51,794 nucleotides of DNA from Succinivibrio dextrinosolvens (GTDB taxonomy: Bacteria; Pseudomonadota; Gammaproteobacteria; Enterobacterales; Succinivibrionaceae). The translations under genes were made by a program, and so were the position numbers. The DNA lies in assembly GCF_900116345.1 (NCBI RefSeq), contig NZ_FPAH01000017.1, forward strand, positions 1-51,794, written 5' to 3'. This document shows, in pieces, positions 7,342 to 15,883 of this stretch. The notes beneath the pieces were generated by a model that ran no database searches, had not been told where the DNA came from, and saw only the letters and a list, made by a program, of their open reading frames with translations. The stretch's first letter is position 1. Each line of letters starts with the position of its first letter.

Positions 7342-9135
7342 ATGAGTACAAACCGTTATATCGGTAAATATCCTGTCATAGGTATCCGACGCATTATCGA
7401 TGCGCGTTTAGGACCTCTGGGCGTAAGACAGTCTTTAGAAGAACAGACCATGAATATGGCTCAGGCTGCTGCGAAACTGATTAGCGACAACTTAAGATAT
7501 ACCAATGGTGAGCCTGTTAAGGTCATTATTTCTGAGGTAAGTATCGGTAGAGGCGCAGAAGCTGCAAAATGTGCTGCCCAGTTCAAGAAAGAAGGCGTGG
7601 ATATTACTCTGAGTGTTACCCCTTGCTGGTGTTACGGCGCTGAAACCATGGATATGGATCCTATGACGATTAAAGGTGTCTGGGGTCTTAATGCCACCGA
7701 ACGTCCTGGTGCAGTTTATCTGGCATCAGTTTTAGCCGGCTATGCCCAGAAAGGTTTACCTGCATTCGGTATTTACGGAAAGCACGTTCAGGAAGCTGAT
7801 GATAAGAATATTCCTGAAGATGTACAGGAAAAGATTTTAAGATTTGCCCGTGCTGCAGTTGCAGCTGCAACCATGAGAGGCAAGGCCTATCTGCAGATTG
7901 GTTCATCCTGCATGGGTATTGCAGGCTCCATGGTCAATATCGATTTCTTCGAGGAATACCTGGGAATGAGAGTCGAGTCCGTGGATGAGGTGGAACTGCT
8001 TCGTCGCATGGAAGAGGGTATCTATGATGAGAAGGAATACCAGAAGGCTCTGGCCTGGGCAAAAGAAAAGTGTCCTATCGGTTTTGACAAGAATCCTGAG
8101 TTTGTAAGAAAGTCAAAGGAAGAAGCCGAGAAATCCTTCGAGTTCGTGGTTAAATCCATGGTAATTATCAAGGATCTGCTGCGCGGCAATCCAAACCTGC
8201 CTGAAAAGTTTGGTGAAGAGGCTCTGGGCTTTAATGCCATTGCCTGTGGTTTCCAGGGACAGAGACAGTGGACTGATCACTGGCCAAATACAGACTTTGC
8301 AGAGGCTATGCTGAATACATCCTTTGACTGGGAAGGCGCCCGTGAAACTTTCATCACTGCCACAGAGAATGATACCTTAAACGGTGCCACTATGCTTTTG
8401 GAGAAGCTTCTGACCAACAGAGCTCAGATGTTTGCTGACGTCAGAACCATGTGGTCATCAGAGGCTGTAAAACGCTGCACCGGTTATGATGTTGAAGGTC
8501 ATGCCAAGGAAGCTGGTGGCTTTATCCATCTGATTAACTCAGGTGCCTGCGCTATTGATTACTGCGGAGAGGTTAAGGATGAAAAGGGTAATCCTACAGT
8601 AAAGCCTTTCTGGGAAATGACACAGGAAGATATCGATGCCTGTCTGAAAGCTACCCAGTGGTGTCCTGCTGATAACGGCTACTTCCGTGGAGGCGGTTAT
8701 TCTTCAAGATTCCTGACCAAGGCAGAAATGCCTGCAACCATGGCAAGACTTAATATTGTCAAAGGTTTAGGCCCTGTACTGCAGCTGGTTGAAGGATGGA
8801 CAGTAAAGCTTCCTGATGACGTAACCGACAAGATCTGGAAACGTACCGATTATACCTGGCCATGCACCTGGTTTACTCCAAGAGTCTGTGAAAAAGGACC
8901 ATTCAAGAATGCCTATGATGTTATGAACAACTGGGGCGCAAACCATGGTGCTATCAGTTTCGGTCACATCGGTGCTGATCTGATCACCCTATGTTCAATC
9001 CTGAGAATTCCTGTATGTATGCACAACGTTCCTGATGACAAGATTTTCAGACCAACAGTCTGGAATTCATTCGGAATGGACAAGGAAGGACAGGATTACC
9101 GTGCATGTCAGTGCTACGGTCCAATGTATAAGTAG
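7342..9135 (+). CDS. fucI: L-fucose isomerase
   Basis: Interconverts L-fucose and L-fuculose in the cytoplasm (the family also accepts D-arabinose) with a manganese centre. The 597 residues compare with 591 in E. coli FucI and align throughout. The metal and catalytic residues are recognisable: E342 in TENDT, D366 in FADVR and H535 in GANHG, matching E. coli E337, D361 and H528. The ATG at 7342 has AAGGAG 8 nt upstream; a GTG at 7333 overlaps that site and is rejected. It is the first gene of a fucI-fucU-iclR-BNR-tctCBA series. No fuculokinase or aldolase gene is in the window, so the pathway is completed elsewhere. Confidence 0.97.
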   Translation: MSTNRYIGKYPVIGIRRIIDARLGPLGVRQSLEEQTMNMAQAAAKLISDNLRYTNGEPVKVIISEVSIGRGAEAAKCAAQFKKEGVDITLSVTPCWCYGAETMDMDPMTIKGVWGLNATERPGAVYLASVLAGYAQKGLPAFGIYGKHVQEADDKNIPEDVQEKILRFARAAVAAATMRGKAYLQIGSSCMGIAGSMVNIDFFEEYLGMRVESVDEVELLRRMEEGIYDEKEYQKALAWAKEKCPIGFDKNPEFVRKSKEEAEKSFEFVVKSMVIIKDLLRGNPNLPEKFGEEALGFNAIACGFQGQRQWTDHWPNTDFAEAMLNTSFDWEGARETFITATENDTLNGATMLLEKLLTNRAQMFADVRTMWSSEAVKRCTGYDVEGHAKEAGGFIHLINSGACAIDYCGEVKDEKGNPTVKPFWEMTQEDIDACLKATQWCPADNGYFRGGGYSSRFLTKAEMPATMARLNIVKGLGPVLQLVEGWTVKLPDDVTDKIWKRTDYTWPCTWFTPRVCEKGPFKNAYDVMNNWGANHGAISFGHIGADLITLCSILRIPVCMHNVPDDKIFRPTVWNSFGMDKEGQDYRACQCYGPMYK

Positions 9136-9151
9136 TTATGTGACTCTTTTG

Positions 9152-9178
9152 ACAGGTGGATCTTTACGATCTGCCTGT
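9152..9178 (+). terminator. Hairpin between fucI and fucU
   Basis: ACAGGTGGATC (9152-9162) pairs with GATCTGCCTGT (9168-9178) over 11 bp including two G-U pairs, with a 5-nt loop. No clear T-run follows, so it more likely attenuates or stabilises mRNA than fully stops transcription. Confidence 0.5.
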
Positions 9179-9220
9179 ACTTTATAAGATATAACTTACT
9201 GAAACAACAAGGAATTTAGT

Positions 9221-9667
9221 ATGTTAAAGGGTATTCCAAAGATTATCACTCCAAAGATGCTCTATACACTTAGTGCCATGGGACATGGAGACAGTCTGGT
9301 TCTGGCAGATGCAAATTTTCCTGCATACAGAATTGCCTCTGGACATACCCTGATTCATTTACCTGATACCTCGATATGTGAAATGCTTAAGGCTTTACTG
9401 ACTGTTTTTCCTCTTGATCATCTGCATGAGCATGCAGGATATGTAATGGAAGTTGACAGCGAAGATGAAAGGCGGGGAGTAAAAACTCCTATCTGGCAGG
9501 AGTATTCAGAGATATTGGGCGCAGATAATAATAACCGCAGTCAATTATTAGGCAGTTATTCAAGAGCATCTTTCTATGAAGAATCCACAAAGGCTCAGCT
9601 GATTATTCTTACAGGAGAGTGTGCCCCTTACGCTAATCTAATGTTGTACAAGGGTGTTTTAAACTGA
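9221..9667 (+). CDS. fucU: L-fucose mutarotase (RbsD/FucU family)
   Basis: A 148-residue protein, close to E. coli FucU (140). It speeds interconversion of the anomers of L-fucose so that FucI receives the right form. The N-terminus MLKGIPKIITPKMLYTLSAMG is followed by HGD (residues 22-24), the conserved catalytic His and Asp of the family. It lies 85 bp after fucI with a ribosome site AAGGA. The fucI-fucU pair is strong evidence that the operon handles L-fucose or a very close relative. Confidence 0.93.
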   Translation: MLKGIPKIITPKMLYTLSAMGHGDSLVLADANFPAYRIASGHTLIHLPDTSICEMLKALLTVFPLDHLHEHAGYVMEVDSEDERRGVKTPIWQEYSEILGADNNNRSQLLGSYSRASFYEESTKAQLIILTGECAPYANLMLYKGVLN

Positions 9668-9674
9668 GGCTATT

Positions 9675-10415
9675 ATGCAGAAATCTCTAGTTAAAGCTTT
9701 ACAGATTTTAGAATTACTATCCAGTGGTCAGAAGGACTACGGTATTTCAGAAATTGCAGACAGCCTTGATTTATATAAGAGTAATGTTCATCAGATCTTA
9801 AATACATTTGAACAGTTTAATTATGTAAGGAAGGATCCATCCAGTCATCGTTATTCTCTATCAGTTCATTTCCTGGAAATAGCTCACAGGATCAGTTCAA
9901 GAATTACCAATCAGGAATTTATAAGAGAGAGACTTCAGAATCTGACTGATGAACTTGGAGAAATAACCTACTATGGAGTTCCTGATGGCTCTAAGGTTAT
10001 GTATTTTTCCGGAGCTTTCCCTAAATCATCGGTTGCAAATCAGTCTGTACTGGGAATGACTGCACCGCTGGTATGTACAGGAATAGGCAAGGCTATCCTG
10101 GCCTATATGCCTGAAGACCACATAGATGTTCTGTTATCTAAGCCTATAGAAAAATACACAGACAATACGATTACAGATCCTCATAAGCTTAGAGATGAAC
10201 TTAACAAAATCAGAAACAATGGATACAGTGTTGATAACATGGAGCACGAGTATGGTGTAAAGTGTGTGGCTGTACCTGTACTTAATCATCAGGGACAGGT
10301 GCTTGGTGCAGTAAGTATCACCGGACCAAGTCTTCGTTTTCCATCATCCTCGTACAGGAAATATGCTTCAAAGCTTCAGAATGTGGCAGTTCAGATAGGA
10401 CAGAGTATGCTATGA
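9675..10415 (+). CDS. IclR-family transcriptional regulator
   Basis: A 246-residue regulator. The N-terminal winged helix (about residues 1-65) includes SLVKALQILELLSS and YGISEIADSLDLYKSNVHQI. The rest is the IclR effector domain, with GKAILAYMPEDH near 138, GYSVDNMEHEYGVKCVAVPV and GAVSITGPS near the end. It starts 7 bp after fucU with a TGAGG site and its stop overlaps the next start (ATGA). A local regulator inside the operon is a likely sensor of a pathway intermediate. Whether it or the AraC protein controls fucI is not decided by the sequence. Confidence 0.93.
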   Translation: MQKSLVKALQILELLSSGQKDYGISEIADSLDLYKSNVHQILNTFEQFNYVRKDPSSHRYSLSVHFLEIAHRISSRITNQEFIRERLQNLTDELGEITYYGVPDGSKVMYFSGAFPKSSVANQSVLGMTAPLVCTGIGKAILAYMPEDHIDVLLSKPIEKYTDNTITDPHKLRDELNKIRNNGYSVDNMEHEYGVKCVAVPVLNHQGQVLGAVSITGPSLRFPSSSYRKYASKLQNVAVQIGQSML

Positions 10416-11416
10416 GATTAGACCATCAGTACAGTACATACGCAATAGATACACTTCCATGCAGAATGTGTCATGCCTCTGCTGTGCTGCCTGTTACCGA
10501 GGCTCGTCTTTTATGCGCTTTTTTCGGAGGTTCCTATGAAGGTGAGGCCGATGTGGGAATATACCTGTGTATCCTGGAGAACGGTGTATACAGAAAGCAT
10601 AGCTTTATAAAGGTAAATGATGAGGCTCACTGGAATCCTGTACTGTTCAGAATCAGTGATGACAGGATAGCTATGTTCTTTAAAGCAGGAAATGTCATTG
10701 CCCAGTGGTCTACCTATATATGCTATTCCTCTGATGGCGGAGAGAGCTGGACTGAACCTGTACTTCTGATAGAAGGTGACAGGGGAGGAAGAGGTCCGGT
10801 CAGAAATCCTCCATTAAGATTGAAATCAGGAAGAATCCTCTGTCCTGCATCAAGTGAACAGGGAGAATGGCATTCATTTGTTGATATCAGTGATGATAAT
10901 CTTAAGACTCTTAAAAAGAGCGATGATATCTATGCAGATCATGCTCTGAGCGCGTTTAGGGACAGAGAGCGTGAGAAAAAGATTGCAGTAAGTGAACAGT
11001 CTTATGGGGGACAGGGTATTATTCAGCCTGCCTTATGGGAAGATGAAAGTGGTGTTCATATGCTTCTGCGTTCAACTTTCGGCAGGGTGCTGCGATCTGA
11101 TTCTATGGATGAAGGTCAGACCTGGTCTAAACCCTATGCTGTTAACATGCCAAACAATAATAGCGGTATTGCCACAGCCTATTACAAAGGTACATTATTT
11201 CTGGCCTGTAATCCGGTTGAAGGCAACTGGGGTGAGCGAAGTCCAATGACTCTGTTCACCTCTGAAAATGGTGTCGATTTTAATGAAGCTGTGGTTCTGG
11301 AAACTTTGAAAGCTGAGTTTTCCTACCCATGTCTGTCAGTTTTTAATAATTCTCTTTATATAAGCTATACCAGCAAGAGAACGAACATACGTATTCACAA
11401 ATACAATTTTGTTTAA
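10412..11416 (+). CDS. Cytosolic BNR/sialidase-like six-bladed beta-propeller protein
   Basis: This 334-residue protein belongs to the BNR_2 group usually labelled sialidase family protein. It has Asp-box motifs (SSDGGESW near 110 and SMDEGQTW near 230) and conserved segments HWNPVLF, GGRGPVRNPPLRLKSGR, MLLRSTFGR and MPNNNSGIA. There is no signal peptide, so it should act in the cytoplasm on an imported compound, unlike most true sialidases. The start overlaps the IclR stop by 4 nt, implying translational coupling. In this operon it probably releases or modifies a fucose-containing acid carried by TctCBA. That is inference, and the enzyme activity is unknown. Confidence 0.8.
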   Translation: MRLDHQYSTYAIDTLPCRMCHASAVLPVTEARLLCAFFGGSYEGEADVGIYLCILENGVYRKHSFIKVNDEAHWNPVLFRISDDRIAMFFKAGNVIAQWSTYICYSSDGGESWTEPVLLIEGDRGGRGPVRNPPLRLKSGRILCPASSEQGEWHSFVDISDDNLKTLKKSDDIYADHALSAFRDREREKKIAVSEQSYGGQGIIQPALWEDESGVHMLLRSTFGRVLRSDSMDEGQTWSKPYAVNMPNNNSGIATAYYKGTLFLACNPVEGNWGERSPMTLFTSENGVDFNEAVVLETLKAEFSYPCLSVFNNSLYISYTSKRTNIRIHKYNFV

Positions 11417-11433
11417 CTACATAAGGAGCATAT

Positions 11434-12396
11434 ATGCTAAAGACTAAGACTCTGATTGCTGCTGCCGCAGTATCTTTAGGCCTGTTATCTGTATCTTCTG
11501 CAGCCTATGCTGCATATCCTGAAAAGGATATTACAGTTGTGATCCCTAAGAATCCTGGTGGCGGTACCGATACCACTGCACGTGGTGTTATCAACATGAT
11601 GCAGAAGGATTTCAGTGTAAAGTTCTTACCTGTAAACAAGCCTGATGGAAACGGTATTGTCGGTATGGCAGATGTTGCTGCTGCAAAACCTGACGGATAC
11701 ACCTTAGGTATGGTTACCGTTGAGCTGGATATCTTCCCTCATCAGGGCAAGACTAAGCTGTCATACAATGATTACGAGTCTATCATTGCTCCTATCGCAG
11801 CTCCTGCAGCTCTAATCGTAGCTCAGGATTCTCCATATAACTCACTGGATGATTTTGTGGATTATCTGAAGAAGCACCCTGGTGAGGTTATGATGGGTAA
11901 TTCAGGTGTCGGAGCTATCTGGCATATTGCTACCTTAGCTTTTGAAAAGGAGTTCGGTGTTAAGGTAAAGCATATTCCTTATCCAAACGGTACTGCTGAT
12001 ATTGCAGCTGCAATGGCAGGAAATCACATTCAGGGTACCCTGGCTGATCCTTCATCCTTCAAGAGCCAGATTGAAGCTGGTAAACTGAAGATTCTAGCTG
12101 TGATGTCTGCAGAGCGTACCAAGATGTTCCCTAATGTTCCAACCTTCCGTGAGCTTGGACATGACATGACCATCCGTGCATGGGCAACACTGGTAGCACC
12201 TAAGAATACCCCTAAGGATGTTCTGGATGTTCTGCGTGCTTCAGCAACCAAGGTTGCAAACTCACCTGAATTTGTTGAGTACTTCTTAAAGCAGGGTATC
12301 GACCCAACCAATATTGTGGGCGAAGAAGCCAACAAGATGATGAAGGATGACGATGCAATGTATGCTGAGTTCTTAGCTCAGATTCAGAAAAAATAA
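11434..12396 (+). CDS. tctC: Tripartite tricarboxylate transporter substrate-binding protein (TctC/Bug)
   Basis: A 320-residue periplasmic receptor with a signal peptide (residues 1-26, ending AYA before AYPEKDITV). The Bug-family features VIPKNPGGGTDTTARG, KPDGYTLGMV and HIPYPNGTADIAAAMAG are all present. TctC proteins usually bind carboxylates, so the ligand may be an acidic sugar or a carboxylate conjugate rather than free fucose. AAGGAG lies 7 nt before the ATG. It opens the tctCBA part of the operon, 17 bp after the BNR gene. Confidence 0.93.
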   Translation: MLKTKTLIAAAAVSLGLLSVSSAAYAAYPEKDITVVIPKNPGGGTDTTARGVINMMQKDFSVKFLPVNKPDGNGIVGMADVAAAKPDGYTLGMVTVELDIFPHQGKTKLSYNDYESIIAPIAAPAALIVAQDSPYNSLDDFVDYLKKHPGEVMMGNSGVGAIWHIATLAFEKEFGVKVKHIPYPNGTADIAAAMAGNHIQGTLADPSSFKSQIEAGKLKILAVMSAERTKMFPNVPTFRELGHDMTIRAWATLVAPKNTPKDVLDVLRASATKVANSPEFVEYFLKQGIDPTNIVGEEANKMMKDDDAMYAEFLAQIQKK

Positions 12397-12446
12397 TTAA
12401 ATACAATAAGATACATACTGATTTCGTACATAAGGAGGTTTAATTC

Positions 12447-12917
12447 ATGATCACCATGAAAAGCTGCAATCTGATTGTAGCCGCAGTTACACTTGTTATA
12501 GGATCGATGATTGCGTATACATCCTATGGTTACGGAATCAGTATGACAATGTTTGGTCCAGGAGCCGGCTTCTGGTCCTTTATTCTAGGTGTGGGATTGG
12601 TTGTTGTAGCAGTGCTGATTGTTGCCGATACCCTATACCATTCACACGAATTCACTGCAATTCAGGTTCGTCTCGGAGAAAAAGCTAATCTTCAGGCCTA
12701 TAAGCTAATGGTCCTCTTTGGTGCCTTTGTTCTTCTTTTACAGATACTGGGCTTTTATCTTGATGCTTTTCTCTTCATGTGTGCCTGTATGTATCTTCTG
12801 GGAATGCGCAGATCTTCTACAATCATTAGTGTGGCTCTGGCATTTCTGGCTTTTATCTATGTGATCTTTTCCTTATCGCTGCATATAAATTTACCTTTAC
12901 CGATTTTCTGGAGCTAG
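12447..12917 (+). CDS. tctB: Tripartite tricarboxylate transporter small membrane subunit (TctB)
   Basis: A 156-residue protein with four hydrophobic segments (about 7-27, 40-60, 88-115 and 125-150), the normal TctB topology. FGPGAGFWSFILGVGLV near residue 35 is typical of the family, including the conserved small-residue turn. It pairs with TctA in the inner membrane. A strong AAGGAGG site sits 8 nt before the ATG, and tctA begins 3 bp after its stop. Confidence 0.88.
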   Translation: MITMKSCNLIVAAVTLVIGSMIAYTSYGYGISMTMFGPGAGFWSFILGVGLVVVAVLIVADTLYHSHEFTAIQVRLGEKANLQAYKLMVLFGAFVLLLQILGFYLDAFLFMCACMYLLGMRRSSTIISVALAFLAFIYVIFSLSLHINLPLPIFWS

Positions 12918-12920
12918 ACG

Positions 12921-14420
12921 ATGGATTCGATTATTCAAGCTTTAGGTATTCTTGTTACCTTTGAAAACCTTGGTCTTCTGGCAGTAGGTACAGCAGTCGG
13001 TATTTTTGTGGGCGCAATGCCCGGTTTATCTGTAAACATGGGCCTGGCTCTACTGTTTCCTATTACATTTTCTGTGGGTGGCTGGCACGGTATTATAATG
13101 CTTTTAGGCATTTACTGCGGCGCTATCTACGGTGGTTCAATTACAGCAATTCTTTTAAAGACTCCAGGAACTCCAGCCTCAGCTGCAACGACTCTAGATG
13201 GCTATCCTATGGCAAGGGGAGGTCAGCCAGGAAGAGCTCTGGCTATCTCTACAACTGCCTCAACCTTTGGCGGTATTTTTTCAACTGTATGTCTGGTCCT
13301 TTTTGCTCCAATGCTTGCCAAGGTTGCTCTTCAGTTTTCAAAACCGGAGTATTTTGCACTGGCAATTTTTGGTATCAGCATGATTACCTCGGTTGCACCG
13401 GGATCAATCCTGAAGGGTATTATCGGCTGTCTTGTCGGTCTGTGGATTGCAACTATAGGTCTTGATCCGATGAGCGGTATGGAGCGTTTTACCTTTGGAA
13501 CTCTGTATCTTTCCGGTGGTATTTCCTTTATGCCTATTCTGATTGGTCTCTTTGCTCTGACACAGGTGTTTATCAATGCAGAGGAAATGTACCATAAATC
13601 TACGACTGCACAGAAAATTACAATTGATAGTGTCTATCCAAAATGTGAGGATATGAAACTTATCTCTCCTACCCTTGTCAGATCATCTGCCATAGGAACC
13701 TTCATAGGATGTGTACCAGGAACAGGTGGAGATATCAGCTCCTGGATCTGCTACAACCAGGCCAAGACCTGGGCCAAGGATAAATCAAAATTCGGCAAGG
13801 GAGACCCTCGTGGCATTGCCGCATCTGAGTCAGGAAACAACTCCATTGTAGGCGGAGCCTTTATTCCTGTTTTAACTCTGGGCATTCCTGGTGATGGAGC
13901 CACAGCCATTATCCTTGGTGCGCTGATGGTTCACGGTATTCAGCCTGGTCCTCTGCTTTTTATAAATCATGCAGTGGATGTATATACCGTTTTTCTGGGA
14001 CTAATGATTGCCAATTTCGTAATGGGCTTTTTCGGATTCTCTCTAATCAGACTGTTCTCCAAGGTAACCATGATTCCAATGGTATTCCTGCTGCCTATCA
14101 TTGCAGTAATGGCTGTAATCGGAACCTACTCATACGCAAATTCCATGCAGGATGTCTATATCATGTTTGCAGCAGGTTTAATCGGCTACTTCATGTATAA
14201 GTTTGATATGGGAGTTCCTGGAGTAATTATCGGTATTATTCTGGGTAAGCTTGCAGAGCAGAACTTTACAGGTTCGCTGATGATGAGTGATGGCTCCCTA
14301 TCAATTTTTGCAACCAGTCCGATCTGCTTTATCTTCCTGATTCTGGCTCTGATCGGTCTGTTATCTCCTTTATACAAGGATGCACTCCGAAGAATCTTTG
14401 CAAAGAGAGTTTCTGCATAA
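12921..14420 (+). CDS. tctA: Tripartite tricarboxylate transporter large permease (TctA)
   Basis: A 499-residue permease with about 12 membrane segments. The TctA signatures are clear: GAMPGLSVNMGLALLFPITF near residue 32, YGGSITAILLKTPGTPASA near 70, and GCVPGTGGDISS near 263 with ESGNNS and LTLGIPGDGATAIILGAL after it. It provides the ion-coupled path for the ligand delivered by TctC. It is the last gene of the fuc operon; a hairpin 13 bp downstream (14434-14454) probably ends transcription. Confidence 0.95.
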   Translation: MDSIIQALGILVTFENLGLLAVGTAVGIFVGAMPGLSVNMGLALLFPITFSVGGWHGIIMLLGIYCGAIYGGSITAILLKTPGTPASAATTLDGYPMARGGQPGRALAISTTASTFGGIFSTVCLVLFAPMLAKVALQFSKPEYFALAIFGISMITSVAPGSILKGIIGCLVGLWIATIGLDPMSGMERFTFGTLYLSGGISFMPILIGLFALTQVFINAEEMYHKSTTAQKITIDSVYPKCEDMKLISPTLVRSSAIGTFIGCVPGTGGDISSWICYNQAKTWAKDKSKFGKGDPRGIAASESGNNSIVGGAFIPVLTLGIPGDGATAIILGALMVHGIQPGPLLFINHAVDVYTVFLGLMIANFVMGFFGFSLIRLFSKVTMIPMVFLLPIIAVMAVIGTYSYANSMQDVYIMFAAGLIGYFMYKFDMGVPGVIIGIILGKLAEQNFTGSLMMSDGSLSIFATSPICFIFLILALIGLLSPLYKDALRRIFAKRVSA

Positions 14421-14433
14421 ATTTTTAAGTTCT

Positions 14434-14454
14434 GCAGAGGATATGATCCTCTGC
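14434..14454 (+). terminator. Terminator after tctA
   Basis: GCAGAGGAT (14434-14442) and ATCCTCTGC (14446-14454) form a perfect 9-bp stem with a 3-nt loop, followed by a T-rich stretch (CCTTTCTTTG). It ends the fucI-tctA operon before mreB. Confidence 0.75.
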
Positions 14455-14617
14455 GGAATCCTTTCTTTGTGATCACCGTTTAAAAATTAATAACCACATT
14501 CTAAACAAAAGAATAATCACTCCAACTTTCAATTCCACATTAATCACAAAATACGCATTCATAAAGGAAAAATTTAATACATATCAGATAAATCTAAGCA
14601 AAAGATTTATGTTCGTG

Positions 14618-14626
14618 TGATATACT
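14618..14626 (+). promoter_or_regulatory. Extended -10 promoter for mreB
   Basis: TGATATACT has the TGn extension and a TATACT -10 hexamer. No good -35 hexamer lies 17 bp upstream, as is common for extended -10 promoters. It lies 75 bp before the mreB start. Confidence 0.45.
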
Positions 14627-14700
14627 TTTTACCAAACTGTTGTGTTGGACAGTAAAAAAGAAATATAGCCTTAATAATCCTGGCATTTGGACCCTAATAA

Positions 14701-15750
14701 ATGTTTAAGAAATTACGTAGCATGTTCTCTAACGATTTATCAATCGATTTGGGAACTGCAAATACTCTAGTTTATATCAAGAATAAAGGTATCGTATTAA
14801 ACGAGCCTTCTGTTGTGGCTGTTCGTCTGGATAGAAATGGTGGAGCTCAGCGCAAAGTTGATGCTGTAGGTAAGGCCGCAAAGACAATGTTAGGTCGTAG
14901 CCCTGACAATCTGGAAGTTATTCGCCCAATGAAGGACGGCGTGATTGCAGACTTCCAGTACACAGAAAAGATGTTGCAGTACTTCATTTCAAAGGTTCTG
15001 CAGGGCTCTCATTTTATGCCATTCAAGCCAAGCCCACGTGTGCTGGTTTGTGTACCTTGCGGTGCTACTCAGGTTGAGCGCAGGGCAATTCGTGAGTCTG
15101 TTGAAGGTGCAGGTGCATCAGAGGTATTCCTGATCACTGAGCCTATGGCTGCTGCTATCGGTGCAGGTCTTCCTGTTTCTGAGGCAAAAGGTTCTATGAT
15201 TGTTGACATCGGTGGCGGTACCACTGAGGTTGCTATCATCTCCTTAAACGGTATTGTTTACTCAAGTTCTGTTCGTATCGGCGGTAACCGTTTCGATCAG
15301 TCAATTATTGATTACGTAAGAAATACCAAGCGTTATGAAATCGGTGAGGCAACTGCTGAACAGGTTAAGATTGAAATCGGTTCTGCTTATGCTGAGCAGG
15401 AAATGCACGAGATGGAAGTTCGCGGAAGATCTGTTGTTGAAGGTGTTCCTCGTTCATTCACTCTGAACTCAAATGAAATCCTTGAGGCTCTATCTGATCC
15501 TATCAAGGGTATCGTTGCTGCAGTTCGTACTGCTTTAGAGAAATCACCTCCAGAGCTTGCTGCTGATATCGCTCAGCACGGTATGATGCTGTCAGGTGGT
15601 GGTGCATTACTTCACAACCTTGATAAGCTGCTACGTGAGGAAACTGGTATTCCTGTAACTATTGCAGAGGATCCTCTAACCTGCGTTGCTCGTGGTGGCG
15701 GTAAGGCTCTTGAGATGTACGATGCTCAGGACAACGAGATTTTTGACTAA
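14701..15750 (+). CDS. mreB: Rod shape-determining protein MreB (actin homologue)
   Basis: MreB forms membrane-bound filaments that guide lateral wall synthesis, so the cell is expected to be rod- or spiral-shaped. The 349 residues match E. coli MreB (347). Actin-fold motifs are present: phosphate loop 1 [14 protein letters not shown] (residues 12-25), phosphate 2 [15 protein letters not shown] near 165, and adenosine motif [15 protein letters not shown] near 295. The N-terminal [10 protein letters not shown] forms the membrane-binding amphipathic helix. The mreC gene follows after a terminator-like hairpin. Confidence 0.98.
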   Translation: MFKKLRSMFSNDLSIDLGTANTLVYIKNKGIVLNEPSVVAVRLDRNGGAQRKVDAVGKAAKTMLGRSPDNLEVIRPMKDGVIADFQYTEKMLQYFISKVLQGSHFMPFKPSPRVLVCVPCGATQVERRAIRESVEGAGASEVFLITEPMAAAIGAGLPVSEAKGSMIVDIGGGTTEVAIISLNGIVYSSSVRIGGNRFDQSIIDYVRNTKRYEIGEATAEQVKIEIGSAYAEQEMHEMEVRGRSVVEGVPRSFTLNSNEILEALSDPIKGIVAAVRTALEKSPPELAADIAQHGMMLSGGGALLHNLDKLLREETGIPVTIAEDPLTCVARGGGKALEMYDAQDNEIFD

Positions 15751-15839
15751 TTAGTACATAATTATTAATACTGATGCGGGATGACGCAGATAAGCTTTTA
15801 AGTTTTCAGGTCGTCCTGCAGTAGAGGTTTTAATGAACT

Positions 15840-15868
15840 CCCATCATCCTTGATGGGCGTTTTGTTTT
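15840..15868 (+). terminator. Terminator between mreB and mreC
   Basis: CCCATCA (15840-15846), loop TCCT and TGATGGG (15851-15857) are followed by CGTTTTGTTTT. This intrinsic terminator should let mreB be made in excess over mreCD, with read-through supplying the distal genes. Confidence 0.8.
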
Positions 15869-15883
15869 GATGAAGGATTTGAT

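Noticed and set aside
10412-11416. Calling the BNR protein a sialidase
   Set aside because: It lacks a signal peptide and sits in a fucose context; the sialidase label in this group is inherited rather than shown.
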